From Roridomyces roridus (lineage: Eukaryota; Basidiomycota; Agaricomycetes; Agaricales; Mycenaceae), in NCBI GenBank assembly GCA_029378245.1, contig JARKIF010000027.1, positions 434,001 through 498,000 on the forward strand: a stretch of DNA of 64,000 nucleotides. Direction: 5' to 3'. The stretch's first letter is position 1, and every line of letters begins with the position of its first letter. The notes beneath the pieces are model-generated. The model had not been told where the DNA came from. It was given only the letters and a program-made list of their open reading frames with translations, and did no database searches. Both the position numbers and the translations under genes were made by a program. Positions 31,359 through 42,777 of this stretch are shown piece after piece.

Positions 31359-32383
31359 TTACAAGTCCCGGAGCTTGGTTCGGAGTCTCTCGAGCGCCTT
31401 TCCGAGCTCATTCCGCCCTCGCCGATCCGCGCCGATGCCCCAGAAGGAGTCCTTGTCCGAGTCCTGTGGGAGCACGTTGGTAACCGATGGCGAGAATAAG
31501 AACATAAACGGACCTCGACGAGTTCGGCGTCCTCCGTGGCCAGAAGCTCCTTCTTCAGGCTCTCGTGCTGCGTGAATTTGTGCCATAGAGCCAAATCCAT
31601 CTGGATCAAGAGTCAGATTGCGTTGAGTGCGGATGAAAGGGAAGCATACCATTTGTATATTGACATCTTTCCAGTCCGACCGGACCTCTGGCTGGAAACG
31701 GCGGGCTTCAGCGAACGCGACGCTGGGGCGTTCGGAGCAGGTTCTAATGTGCTCTGCGAGCTGAGGTCTATGTGGCTGAAACTAGGGGAAAGAATCAGCG
31801 CTTGTGAGATGAGAATCGATTCTGGGCGCACCTTGAAAGATTGAAAGAGATGCTCGCTCGTCGGATATCGTTTGTTGTCATAAATCACAGGATGCGCCGA
31901 GAAATTGGTGAATCCGTAGTGAGGGTCCGATTTGTGGTAGAAAAGAACGCGTCCTCGCGTCGGTGTACGCGGAGACGTGCCTCCAGCGCGACGCCCCGAA
32001 GTGGGAGAGACGGTCGATGCTCGGATGCCGCCGTCGACCTTGGGCTCCCTGCTGCGATGATACATAGTAGACCGCGGCCGAGGAACTTCGAGGATTTCCG
32101 ACGCCGGTTTAGGCTCAAGCTCGGGATAAAAAACGACTGGTCTGTCCGGCATAGATCGAGTAAGACGTATGCGTATCTCGCGATTGGACTCCTCTCCGTC
32201 GGGTTTCTTTTCCCCAAGGTCGAGGAGATGATTGAGCTGAGCCGTGTCCCACTGGTCGGGTAGGATGTCGGTGGTGATGTAGACCGATCTGCGTTGCTCG
32301 ATGCGATAGTGCATGGGAGAGGTCACGGTGATGGGAGAGGCAGGCGAAGGAGGGTCAGGCGAGTCGGACCAAGGAGAGACCAT
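31359..32383 (-). CDS. NADAR-domain protein, arm A (A1)
   Basis: Exons 32383-31832, 31781-31650, 31600-31514 and 31463-31359 join in frame (291 residues). The NADAR fold is visible: RVLFYHKSDPHYGFTNFSAH, YPTSEHLFQSFK, then AEHIRTCSERPSVA, VRSDWKDVNIQM, FTQHESLKKELLATEDAELV and DSFWGIGADRRGRNELGKAL. Bacterial NADAR proteins remove ADP-ribose from guanine in nucleic acid and counter DarT1-type toxins (established). The start at 32383 has a strong ACCATGG context; 32314 (MHYR) is an alternative. A divergent PARP starts 522 bp away at 32906. Confidence 0.85.
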
Positions 32384-32905
32384 GGTGGTACTAGAAGAGG
32401 TGCGAGTTACGATTATGGGCGTGAGGGACTGCATGAGGATGAAGATTTTTGCTCGCAGACTGGCTTTTTTAATAGCACACTGCCGGGTGGGGCGATACAA
32501 ATTCGGTCACTCGGCGTGAGCAACGTGTAAACCTTATGGATGGCGGGCAGTGATGACAGTGCGGACCCTTTTCGCGAGGGTAAGATGAAAAACCTGTGTA
32601 GCATTCGGGGCGTGTAGGTGGGACATGGAGGGAAAGAGCAAGCGGCAAGCTGTTTGATCTGACAAATCATGGCTTGCTCTCTACCACACAACGTTGATCC
32701 TGTCTGCTGTGTCTGGGGTGACTTTTCCAGGGTAATACCGGACCTCCACGGCATAGCAACGAGCCACCTTGAAGCACGATGGCTGCTGTTTTCACGACCT
32801 CGCGTTCTGCATGCAGCGTGTCGACTGAGCGCTACGCGTAGCCACACTGCGCAGCTAAAAGCGCCAGCCAAGGTCCGTGTTTCAACTACTGCCCACCTCT
32901 CCGCC
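32384..32905. promoter_or_regulatory. Bidirectional NADAR/PARP-I intergenic region
   Basis: A 522-bp gap between the divergent starts of NADAR A1 and PARP-I. Sharing of upstream DNA suggests coordinated expression (inference). No TATA box is obvious. The arm B equivalent has lost PARP-I. Confidence 0.5.
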
Positions 32906-33875
32906 ATGAAATTCAATCCGCTCGCTAGCTGGAGAAAGAAAGAGACCACTCAATTGGTGTCTCTCGATCCCCAGAACCCAACCTACATTCAACGTCAGTA
33001 CCGCCTCCGTATTCAATACCGACTCTTACCAACTCTCTTTGGCAGTGGAGAAGCAATTCAGGATGGCTGGAAGCATCCCAAGAAGCCGAAACCCCGCGTC
33101 CAGGCCATATTCGAGATTGTGTTACCCGACAACGTCCTCAATCCTTACTTGAGATACCGGTATGAAACTTCATTCGCGGAGGAGGGTCCTATTCAGTTCT
33201 TTTAGCGCCCTGGTCGAACTCTCTCGCGTACCCCGGCACGCAAACGAACAGCTGCTGTTTCATGGAACGAATCGGAGCTGCTTGTTGGGCGACGGGAAAC
33301 AGCGGACTCGTCCGTGTAGTACCTCTCAATGTCTTCTCTGTGCTGTGATTCGCAAATCTTTCGATGTCGCGCGGAGTGGTGAGCATGAGTCTTCATGTAG
33401 TGAATAGTTTCAGACGATCGACAGGAAAGCGACATAAATTCCGCAGGTTTGGGCGGGGTATATACACCACTGCCTGCTCTTCCAGTACGTCGTTCCCTTC
33501 CCCGAGATCGACTTTATTCCGACGTCCGTGACAGAAGCCGACGACTATTACGCTGGGGTCCATAACTCTCCGTTTCGAGCGGTGCTCGTCAACCGAGTGG
33601 TTGTTGGAACTCCCTTGACGCGCCAACACAATGCCAAAGATTTGACCGAGTTGCCCAACGGATACCACTCTCTCGTCGGTGTGCCAGGCGCGGATCTCAA
33701 CTACGACGAGATTGTCGTCTATTCCAACGACGCCATCCGTCCGGCCTATCTCGTGGTCTACGCAGCAGACCCTCCTCCCGACGTTCATATCGATCTTCGG
33801 GATATGTTTTCTGCGCTGTTCAAAACGCCGATGGCGGCTTCTCTGGCTGGCAAAACGTTGAAACAAGTTCATTAA
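32906..33875 (+). CDS. PARP-type ADP-ribosyltransferase, PARP-I, arm A only
   Basis: The catalytic signature is complete: LLFHGTNR (His), GRGIYTTACSSK (Tyr) and LNYDEIVVYSNDAIRP (Glu), the H-Y-E triad of PARPs. A CSTSQCLLC zinc-like insertion precedes the NAD site. Ordinary introns occur at about 33163-33208, 33380-33425 and 33479-33530; the second must use the acceptor after CGACAG to stay in frame. The first (GTCAGT, about 32987) is odd: the nearest AG breaks the frame, while an AG eleven bases on or intron retention keeps it open. N-terminal part: MKFNPLASWRKKE then DGWKHPKKPKPRVQAIFEI. A short Ala/Leu tail follows the domain. It ends 24 bp from the convergent PARP-II stop. Confidence 0.75.
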
Positions 33876-33899
33876 TTCTACATGATGTAGGGCTCGATA

Positions 33900-35110
33900 T
33901 TATACGGTGTACATGATAATATATGCAGGGACGATTGCGTCGGCGATTGGAAGAAAAAGGGACTCTTCGTCGGGGACCTGCTTGACGATTAGGATCCACA
34001 TTCTCGAAAGAAAGAAATTGCTCGCCTCGAAATCGGACCTGACTGTCGCATCGCAGGCGATCATGACCCGGTACGGCGTGCTTGTGGCCGAGGTCGCATG
34101 CACGTCCGCTAGGCTCGGATTCCTGTATGAATAAATCCCATCCCCGAACCTATTCTGCCTCGTTGATATCGTGCTCCACATGTTGAATGAATGAATGATA
34201 CGCACCGTCCGATATTGAATTTCTCGCCAAACGCAAACTCGTGGAAACAAGACTTCACGATACAACAGATGCCGCACGACTTGAACTCGCAGAGTACGGC
34301 CTGTTTTGGTGCCTAGGTCGCAAATGCACTGAGAAGCTGTGGAAAACGCGGATTTCTTCGGTTGCGTGCTGGCTTGCGCTGTGAAACGCACATTCGTCAA
34401 TAAAATTTGTCGCGACATCCGAGCCATCTTACCGGAAAACGTCGTGTCGCGCGCGGACATCGCGGGGGACGACAATTTGGTACACTTTCTCGACTTTGGG
34501 ACGGCCGCCGCTGGGGCAGTCCCATTCGCTGAGGAATTGAGTGCGTACTTGCGTCGGTGAGTGAGTTCGGCGGTTCATTTTAGAGAATTGTTTCTCAGCT
34601 AACCGTCCTTGAACTCTGTTCCGCCGACGGCGAGCTCCTTGAGTCTCGGCCCGGGAAACTTGTGATCACACGCGATGCAAAAAGTCGCCGCTGGCGCGAG
34701 GAAGCTCTCGGCACGAATCACAGGCCTGCACCTGCCCCAGTTTGACGGCCTGTCTGTTGTCGACCCCGCGATCGCAGTTAGCTGCTGGGTTCTCTCTCGC
34801 ATGTACCGTTCACTCGCCTCCCGTGCTCTTCTGAGCAAAAGTTGGAGAAAGCAGGCTTGCCTGTGGCGCGGCAGCCACGAAGCGCGCAGGCTGACGGATT
34901 GGGACCTTGGGCCTTCTTCGCGCAGCTCCGGCTACAGTACTGATGCCGAGTGCCTCCTGGCTCGATGAATTTCGGCTTTTGGCCGCATTGCTAGGATGAG
35001 TGGTGAGTCAAGTTCTATCGGCTTTGATTCTAGTCCCTTACCTCGCATAGATCATTTTGTACGGGAGCTTGAGCTTTCTGTCTAGATGCCCAGTGCAAGA
35101 TGGACGGCAT
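33900..35110 (-). pseudogene. PARP-like gene, PARP-II, arm A, frameshifted
   Basis: Homologous over its whole length to the arm B gene at 47294-48477. It starts MPSILHWASRQKAQAP, has the CEQCGQKPKF...YCSRSC zinc ribbon and ends AIVPAYIIMYTV. Relative to arm B it has two separate one-base insertions near 34340 and 34315 (after VFHS and in GTKTG), leaving the conserved SCGICCIVKSCFHEFAFGEK in another frame. Two intron donors are GC (GCGAGT, GCGAGC) where arm B has GT. The changes fit a decaying copy. Confidence 0.75.
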
Positions 35111-35308
35111 GATGAAGAGAGTTGGGTGCAAAGTACGAGCACCATAACTGCGTGTGGGGGGTTTTTATTAACTACACGCTCAAGCCTCGTTGACCGTATC
35201 CGGGCTCATCGATTGCCTATTTATGACATTTGCCCCGCATTCCGCATTCAGCATTTCGTCCTCGCCTCGCCCACTTGCCCTTTCCTTCCTCCGTGCAGGC
35301 CCGCCTTT

Positions 35309-37193
35309 ATGGCTTCCTCTATTCCTATGGCGCTTGTCGCTGCTCCATACCTTCGCGACGCAGTACCCTGGCGGGAAACAACTTTGGACGCCTCCCAGTG
35401 TGGCTCCGCCATCTCAGCCTTCCGCTGCTGCTGCAGCTATTGCGACACCGAGTCCCCCCGGCCGCTGCGAATCAGATTCCCCCGGCTGCGCCTCAGAGCT
35501 CTCCGGCGCCGCCTCCCGCCCCAGCACCTCCCTGCGAGTGCACCCATCAATATAGTTCCGAACCCACCGAGGACGAGCACGGCGAGTGGTGCGGCTGCTG
35601 CCAGTGCCAGTGCCATTACCAGTGCCAGTCCTCCTACGACCAACACCGGTTCCAACTTGTGCGAGGTACGCATCCATTCCATTTTTCTTGCCAGTGTTGA
35701 AATCTCGTCCACAGAACTGCCAAATTCGACCAAAGTACTCGAACGGAGGCAAGGTCCATCCTTACTGTTCCAAGAGCTGCGCCAGCCAAGCGAAATTGCC
35801 GCTTCACCCGCCGAATTCGACTAGTACGATCCCAAAGTCGGCCCATTGCGAGGCGAGTGGCTTTAGTTCGTTTTTCTTTGAAGATCTCTGATCCTTTTTT
35901 GACGAGATAGTCTTGTGGCCTGCGGCCCAAATTCTTTGACGGCAAGCGGACGCATCCAGTATTGCAGCAAGGCGTGTTCCAAGAACGCGGCCGTGCAAAG
36001 CAAAGGTGTGTGTTGTGGTTGACTTTGTGAACTTCTCATCAATTTCAACGACTCCAGGGTTGTGTAACGCCCCCGGATGCCAGAATGCCGCGCACATCAA
36101 CTCGAACGGGTCAACGGGGAATTATTGCTCAATCGCGCACAAGACGTTCGTATCCCTCGTTTCCGTTTTCCCTAGTCTAATCCTCAAATAGCCTCGGCGA
36201 GTCGGTTTGCCTCATGTGCAAGCAGGCTGCGAAAATGCCAAAGTCGCATTTTTGCAGCACCGTGTGTGCGGATGATGCGGAGAAGAAGGGGCCGATGATC
36301 TTGGAGGTTCCGGCGGGGCATGTTACGTTCAAGAGTGGTTGGTTATCCTTTTTTTGGGCTGCATGTTCGATTCTGATCATTCCCAGTGGAAGATCAGTTC
36401 AAGGCGTCCTGGAGACATACCGGCAAGCCTTGCCCGCCGGTGAAGAGGGTATACAAGATCATGGCGACGGCGGCTTCGTTGACGACATACAAGGCTTATC
36501 AGTACGTCTGCGTTCGCTCTTTCACAGTATCAACTTAAACTTCTTGGACAGAGCCAAAGTCGAATCTGCCGGCCAATTCGCATCTTCAGGTCCGTTCGCC
36601 CGGAAACGAGAATCGGCGCTGGCACGGGACAAAGCGGGAATGTAATCTGGGCGATAAAGGCCAGACGCAATTCTGCGGGTCGGCCAAGTGTTCGTTGTGC
36701 TGTATCGTTAAGTCGTCGTTTGATATCAGTTTGTGGGGAACTAAGACTGGGTGGGGGAGGTGCGTTTGATTTGATTTTTCTACTTGCTCGCATTTGACGG
36801 TATGGAAATAGGTTCGGAAAGGGCATATACACTTCGTCGACTTCGTCCAAGTGGGTCTTTTTCGATGTTTTCTCCCGTTTATCCAACGAATTTTGATTAG
36901 GTCCAACGACTACTCGCACAACGAGTGTTCTTCCTCTCTCAAGGCAATCCTGTTGAACAAAGTCATCGTCGGGCGAGGGTGTAAGCTCACGCAGGACTAG
37001 CGTTTCGTTGACGTCGCCCCCGGCTGGGTATGATTCTGTGCGTTTTCCATGCCTCTTCCATGTTTAACGCAACAGCTAAATGAATCAATATCAGGTCCTC
37101 GCAGAGAAGGGCGGAAGCTTAAACTATGACGAGCTGGTGGTGTACACTAACGACGCGATACGGCCGTCGTTTTTGGTCATGTACGAACCGTAG
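35309..37193 (+). pseudogene. PARP gene, PARP-III, arm A, several lesions
   Basis: Homologous to arm B 44576-46267. It begins MASSIPMALVAAPYLRDAV, with zinc modules NCQIRPKYSNGGKVHPYCSK, CGLRPKFFDGK, LCNAPGCQNAA and CLMCKQAAKMPKSHFC, then a PARP domain RRWHGTKRECNLGD, GKGIYTSS and NYDELVVYTNDAIRP. One extra base breaks the frame at about 35954, another near 36588, and a stop plus shift occurs near 36998 (CAGGACTAG against CAGGATATC). A GC donor (GCGAGT) also occurs near 35852. Arm B is open at all these sites. Confidence 0.8.
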
Positions 37194-37298
37194 AGCGGGT
37201 AGTAGAGGATTTGGAGGGACTATATAGTAGTACTGGGAATAAATTAAGAATTGCAAGCAACGAATAATTTATACAGGATATTTATCTATCGAGTCCGA

Positions 37299-38271
37299 CT
37301 ACGACGAACCCGACTCGCGATTTTCCTGAGGATGACTGCGCCGATTGTGTCGCAAAGGAAGGGTCGGCCCTACGGGGTACCATATCTCCCGAGCGCATTT
37401 CCAGGCGAGGTAGGACATGGTTAAAAGGCCTACGGTGGACGCAGCACTGGGAATGAACAAGGTTGGTTGAATGTTAGCAAGAGGTTAACGTTAAGGGACG
37501 GACATTTCAACGATGAGAAACGCTATCCGGGTTTAGAATCTTTTAATATCTCCACGCGTTGACACGGCTCACCGAAAAGCGTCTGAATGTGCGTGCAATA
37601 CGCCAGCTGCGCGCATGTATCCTTTGCGAAAAGGTGTGGTATGGCGCTGACGAGCACGCCGGTGCTCGCGATCCAAAGCACCCAGGTCAGCAGGATCCAG
37701 ATGGACTGCGTGCCGACGGAGGAGACGGGGTGTTTGGACCACGTGGGATGGATGAAGAGGATACTGAAAATGGCTGCGGTGACACTCGTCCAGCATGCGG
37801 TGAATCTGAAGCAGTGATGAGTGGCCGTTGTAACGTTTCGGAAGAGAAGAACGGACAAAATGAGTCGCATCACGTTCCGGGCCTCGATGTTGGGGTAGTT
37901 GTGATGGAGGTTGTATTGTAGGAGAATCCAACTGGGCAGTGCGATCTGAAAGTTTGTGTGAAAGAAGGTTCCGGAGACTGAATCCGGGTCTACCGTCACT
38001 AGAGAAATTATGACCACGAAGCCATAGGCAACTTGGACAGAATGAGATGCAAAGACGAGTCAATTATATGCAGCCTACCTGGGGCGTAGCGGTAAGTCTT
38101 TGGCACGAGCATCTTTTCTTCAGAGTCTCGCGGTCGATAGGCGTAGTCGAGGGTCCAGAGAACAGCGCCGATGTAAAGAAGGACGAGAAGAGGAATAAGG
38201 CAAGACAAGATGCTGGTGAGGGCACTGGTGGAGTTGTTGGATGGGGAAGGATCCACGAGTACCAGACCCAT
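37299..38271 (-). CDS. Multi-pass membrane protein, function unknown
   Basis: Four exons: start MGLVLVDPSPSNNSTSAL at 38271, intron GTAGGC to CCAAG (about 38032-38078), a long exon, then two introns (GTGAGC to GATAG, and GTCCGT to CCCAG) framing a 21-nt exon, ending ENRESGSS. Hydrophobic stretches include ILSCLIPLLVLLYIGAVLW, MRLILSVLLF, SVTAAIFSILFI and SIWILLTWVLWIASTGVLV, giving an estimated six to seven membrane segments with a charged C-terminal tail. I do not recognise the family. It has no counterpart in arm B and marks the start of the spacer. Confidence 0.65.
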
Positions 38272-38960
38272 GGTAGGATGAAGAAATAATTATGGGATTC
38301 GAAGACGAAGGAGAAGAGTGAGGAAGAAATGTGGCAAACACGTTGCAGGACTGCGTTCGAGAGCTGCGGGACGGGTGGGAGATTTAAGATCGCAGGTCCG
38401 GACTTGAGCAATTTCGGCTGTCATTTCGAAATTCGAATGTGCAGTTGTCAAAGTCAGGCCAAGCGCTCAGCGCTGTAAGCCTGTACCGGTTGAAGTTGGG
38501 TCGAAGCCTGCCAAAGGATTTGGGACGCCGGAAGTGCTCATCGAGAATCGTTGATTGACCGCGCGGCTCGTTGACGAGTGTTGCAGACAGTGAGGCAGAC
38601 GTCGCTTTACGGGAAGGATGGTGGTGCAGACGCAGGCAAGAGCGAAGAGGCGAGGCCCGGGGATCAAACTATCGAACCCGGGCCGGGTTTCGGTACCGAT
38701 ACATGACGTCATCGACTCCTATAATTTGCTCCTGCCCAGCTCAACCTTCACGGCGCCTCACGGGGCCCGCTCATCTTCTTTCGAGGCCGCGGGGCATCGA
38801 CTGCTTTCAGTGCCGTGCGACGTTGGCTCATTCCCGTGTGAAACGATATGTACGGGGTCACGTTTTCCCCCCATAAGATTTTAACGGCTTGAAGAAGTGG
38901 CTATCCCGATCCGCCCGCCCGGCTCGCAAGCTCGAGCGATGAGACACAGCACCCAGAGGA
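38272..38960. other. Intergenic with a partial copy of the RPL4-remnant 5' region
   Basis: 38660-38870 resembles 40495-40650 (ATCAAACTAT, CCTCACGGGGCCCGCTCATC and flanks), i.e. the start region of the ribosomal protein remnant at 40587, but without its ATG frame. No gene is supported. Confidence 0.4.
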
Positions 38961-38968
38961 TGTATAAA
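38961..38968 (+). promoter_or_regulatory. TATA box of the 145-residue gene
   Basis: TATAAAAG at about 38961, some 150 bases upstream of the ATG at 39118, with a probable 5' UTR intron (GTGAGT near 39060, CTCAG near 39104) between them. Confidence 0.5.
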
Positions 38969-39117
38969 AGACTCAAGAGTCACAGAATTTCTTTCGACTC
39001 CAACACTCACCATCGACTACGGATATCTTTTCGACATACCAAAATACACTGACGAGGAGTGAGTTGATTTCTTCCACACTCCCTTCGGACTCTGAATGTC
39101 TCAGACTGGAACAAGAA

Positions 39118-39555
39118 ATGGCGGCCATGGAAGAGGCTCTCCAGAACGTCTACATCAATTGGTTCACCGACCCATTGTTGGTCGGTGAGAGACCGTTCCT
39201 ATGGTCCACCCAGTGGAAAGATTTTGAGATCGTGGCGTTTTGGCTCGACCGCGCCTCGGACGGACAGCTCAAAATTGACAAACTATTCAAAGAGACGTGG
39301 GCCGTGCCAGGCACCATCGAGATGCTGGCATTCTTGCCCATTTGTGGCGGCCCATATTTCCTGTTCGCTGCCGGAGGGGAGTATTACTATTGGGACGACT
39401 ATGTGCTCAAGAAGCACAGCCAAAAATTCGGGTCTCATCAGGAGTTTGTCGATTATGCGACAAAGGCGGCGGTGGGGGGCTGGGAGACAGGTTTCAATCT
39501 TCCGGACGTGGAGGTGCCGCAAGCCGTGGAAAGTGACTTCATGTGGTGGGACTAA
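39118..39555 (+). CDS. Small hypothetical protein, 145 residues
   Basis: The frame begins MAAMEEALQNVYINWFTDPL and ends SDFMWWD. It is rich in aromatic residues (FLWSTQW, YYYWDDYVLKK). No signal peptide or membrane segment. A TATA box and a probable 5' UTR intron precede it, which supports a real gene. I do not recognise it; the FAAGGEYYYWDD portion is loosely like the small SMI1/KNR4-type fold but too weak to name. Confidence 0.6.
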   Translation: MAAMEEALQNVYINWFTDPLLVGERPFLWSTQWKDFEIVAFWLDRASDGQLKIDKLFKETWAVPGTIEMLAFLPICGGPYFLFAAGGEYYYWDDYVLKKHSQKFGSHQEFVDYATKAAVGGWETGFNLPDVEVPQAVESDFMWWD

Positions 39556-40586
39556 AACCTAGTACCTTCCCCCCAATATATTCGCCTTGCTTTTGAACCA
39601 CAAGCCCTGGCTTTGAGTTGAACGACCCGGAGGCACAACGGCCGCCATTTTCCCCGTTTGCCAGATACTTTGCAATACTTGCTCAGAGTCTCCGAACGCT
39701 GTCATCGGCATGGCTCGCGAACCAATTTCGGCACGCGCGAACGGGGACTCGGAGGAATAACACACACTTTCAAGATTCGAGAATCAGGCGCGACCCCACC
39801 AAGGACTCGGAATGAGTTGATAGTGGCGGCCAGTCTGTTCGGAAACAGGGTCAAAAGCACGTCCGAGGAAACGGAGAATAGACCCCATGTTTGATTGAAA
39901 GCATCCCTCCGATCCGCTGTACCCAAGACTGTCTCGCGGGTACACACTGACGCTGGATGAGCGGATGCCTCATTTGAGCTTCTTACATTCACCTCGATGG
40001 TTCTCGTCGCCTTCCGCACAACCGTGAATGTATCAAATTTAGGTGATGAATCATGAGGTAGGAGAATCGCTGTTTTGGATGATCTGTGATGTCTGAATGA
40101 GAAGTCGGGGAGCAAGGAAGAAAGGAGTGCACTGTGAATGCTTCTCCCTCTGAATCGCGCCTTCCTCTGACCCGCGCGTTGTCGACCGCGTCTGTGACCG
40201 TGAAGCGCGCCCGGTTTTCATCGTACCACCTTCCAGCTTTCCCAAAGTGAGATGAGACGCAGAGCCAAAATGTCATGACCGACGGCTCACCCGCGAATTT
40301 GGTACGCACGGCTGCATACGAGGCTTTCTGTCCCGACCCAGAACAGGCTGTAGAAGTAACCAAGAAGTAACATGCAATCTCCATTGGTCGTACATCGTCC
40401 GCATCACATCCCAGGTTAAATACACGGTGGCAGGAGAAATAGAAGGGTCGCCATGCAGATGATTGGAGGCCCGATCGAGCTTTGGGGAAAAAACACCGGC
40501 GGATCAAACTATTGAATTCACGGCATTCGGTACCGCGCGATCGACTCCTGGACTCTCCCAATTTCGTTCCCTCAATCTCTCAAGAC
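39556..40586. other. No gene seen
   Basis: A kilobase with no convincing frame or repeat in the spacer of the inverted duplication. Confidence 0.4.
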
Positions 40587-40930
40587 ATGGCCTCTCACCC
40601 CACCCTCAACGTTCGCGGCGCCTCCAGGGGCGAGTTCATCTTCTTTCACCATCAATTGGCAATTTCTGACATCGTCCCCAGTCGCCTCGAGGCCCATCTC
40701 TGTGGTTTCGACGCAGAAGAAGAACCCACTCGTCAATAAGGCGGCGCTCTTCCATCTGAACCCATACGCCAAGACCCTTCGCAGGCAGGAGTTTCGTTAG
40801 TCGTGTTTTCTTCGCTGGAGAGGACGTAACTGACGTCCTCGGTCGGATAATAGTCAAGCAAGAACGCATCAAGAAGGAGAAGCAGGGCCAGGCTGGAGAA
40901 GCGTTTCTTGCTAACCTCTTCGCTCCTTGA
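40587..40930 (+). pseudogene. Ribosomal protein L4 (uL4) remnant
   Basis: Starts MASHPTLNVRGASRGE, like the MASRPTVxVRS start of eukaryotic L4. About 100 bases on, another frame reads KKNPLVNKAALFHLNPYAKT and LRRQEF, the conserved C-terminal region of L4, stops, and a later segment reads QERIKKEKQGQAGEAFLANL ending FAP. The central roughly 250-300 residues are missing. It is an internally deleted, frame-broken pseudogene. Confidence 0.75.
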
Positions 40931-41495
40931 ATGATTTGTTCTCGACATTCAAGTTAGTACTTCCGGATTATCTGTTCCGCTCTACGCATCTATATGACCA
41001 GAAACCGTGTCGGCCGTATATGCATCGTTCTTACACTACCATGGCCAGCCATATCGAGAGTTCCTTCCAAGTTCCTTCAAGGAACGGATCAAACGCGGCG
41101 CGGATCAAACGCGGCGCGCCGCGGCGGTGACGTCGCTGCATACCGCCAGGGCCGCCACACTACTTATCCCTCGGCGTTATTATTTTTACGATACGGTACA
41201 ATTCTGAAGATTGAAGCCGTTCGGACACCGGCTGGAGTTCCCGTTGTGGGTCCCTTAGTTTTCCATGTGACCAGAAATCTGCACATTGCCGGAGCCGGAC
41301 CTGGACTCAACAACGGCAACCATCCCATTGTAAGCTGAACAACGGCACCCACCCCACTGTACGCCACACTTTGCTGTGCAGTGCTGTTGTATAAGTATAA
41401 CGCCGTCCAATTCTTGTCTCCATTCCCTCGCGCCCATAATCGTCGCCCGCACCTGGTCAGACTCTTCACACGGGACCCTCCTTCGTCTGCCTCCC
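40931..41495. promoter_or_regulatory. Upstream region of NADAR B3, shared with NADAR B1
   Basis: Contains a tandem GGATCAAACGCGGCGC near 41085-41115. From about 41150 it is homologous to 48650-48990, upstream of NADAR B1 (shared GTGGGTCCCTT, GTGACCAGAAATC-like, CGCCACAC, CCATTCCCTCGCGCC). TATAAG-like sequence lies near 41393. Confidence 0.5.
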
Positions 41496-42453
41496 ATGCG
41501 CTACCGCATCGACCAGCACAGAACAGTCTACATAACGACTGACATCCCACCTCCCCAGTGGGATGCGGCCCAGCTCAATCATTTCCTCGACCACGGGGAA
41601 AAGAAAGCCAGCGAAGTACGTCCTACTCAATCGGTGCCTCCAGTCATCCCGAATATTGAGCCTAAACCGTCGTCGCAGGTCGTGGAACTTCCTTGGCCGC
41701 GAATCCACTTCATCTCCATCTCATCGCACCAGAGAGCCCAAGATCGACGGCGGGAATCGAGCATCCACCGCCTTTCCTCAATGGCCGTCCAGCCCAGCCC
41801 GCCACTCCAAAGGAAACTCTTTTCGCCCGACGCGCCGCGCGCGCATTCTCTTCTACCACAAAACAGACCCCCACTACGGCTTCACCAATTTCTCCCCTCA
41901 CCCTGTGCATTACGACAATAAAATGTATCCGACCAGCGAGCACCTCTTTCAGTCTTTCAAGGTGCGCCCACACTGGACCCACCTCATCATTTTCCCTGCC
42001 CTAATTCTTTATTTCTCCTACTAGTTTGAGCAGCATCGGCCTGATATCGCGGAGCACATCAGAACCTGCTCCCATCGTGCCACCGTCGCTCTTGCTCAAG
42101 CCCGCCGTTACCAGTCAGACGTCCGGCCGGATTGGAAAAACATCAATGTAGAAGTCGTACGTCTATCCCTCGTCTGCCCTCATCAAAGGCTAATTGTCCT
42201 CGATCTAGATGGACTTGGTTCTGTGGCAGAAGTTCACGCAGCACCCTAGCCTAAAGCAAGAGCTGCTCGCCACGGGCGATGCCGAGCTCGTCGAGGTCCG
42301 TTCACTCTTTTTATTCGCGCCATTATACCAATGTGCTCCCTGCAGAACTCGGACAAGGACTCTTTCTGGGGCATCGGCGCGAACAAGCAAGGGCAAAATG
42401 AGCTCGGGAAGGCGCTCGAGAGAGTCCGCGCCAAGCTCCGGCACTCGCCCTGA
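41496..42453 (+). pseudogene. NADAR-domain gene B3, one-base frameshift
   Basis: Starts MRYRIDQHRTVYITTDIPPP. The first exon shifts frame near 41700: relative to A1, one extra base lies between ELPWPR and the segment SHRTREPKIDGG. After that the NADAR core is open (ILFYHKTDPHYGFTNF, YPTSEHLFQSFK) and introns at about 41961-42024, 42158-42210 and 42299-42347 join exons ending RAKLRHSP. Either the base is an error, an unseen small intron exists, or this copy is inactive. It faces NADAR B2 tail to tail, 325 bp apart. Confidence 0.7.
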
Positions 42454-42777
42454 ATATCGAATCATTGTTATCAGTTTTACCGACTGCTCTCCGTCCGTGT
42501 ACTTTCTATGCCCTTTGTTCTTGTTACTGTCTTCATTTTCCGTCTCTGTACTTTCTATGCCTTTAGTTCTTCCTCTTCCTGTTACTTTCTTTATTCGGGG
42601 GCAAATAAATGATAATGTCCTTGAGAACTTGCATCATCCAACGGAGTGGTAAGTTAGATCAAATCCATGCACGGCCTGTTATACTTGGCAAGCCCACCAA
42701 ATGAGACGGATTTCAATCTTTCAATCTCACAGGAGCAAAAAAGCACATAAGTTATATTTGATAGTCGCAGCGGTGGC

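Larger units (their letters stand above)
27050..37200 (+). repeat. Inverted segmental duplication, arm A
   Basis: Gene order from 27.5 kb: C2H2 protein, racemase, zinc-ribbon, NADAR, PARP-I, PARP-II, PARP-III. All but PARP-I recur in reverse order and orientation in arm B (44540-54620). Similarity extends into introns, promoters and intergenic DNA, so this is a segmental copy. Confidence 0.9.
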
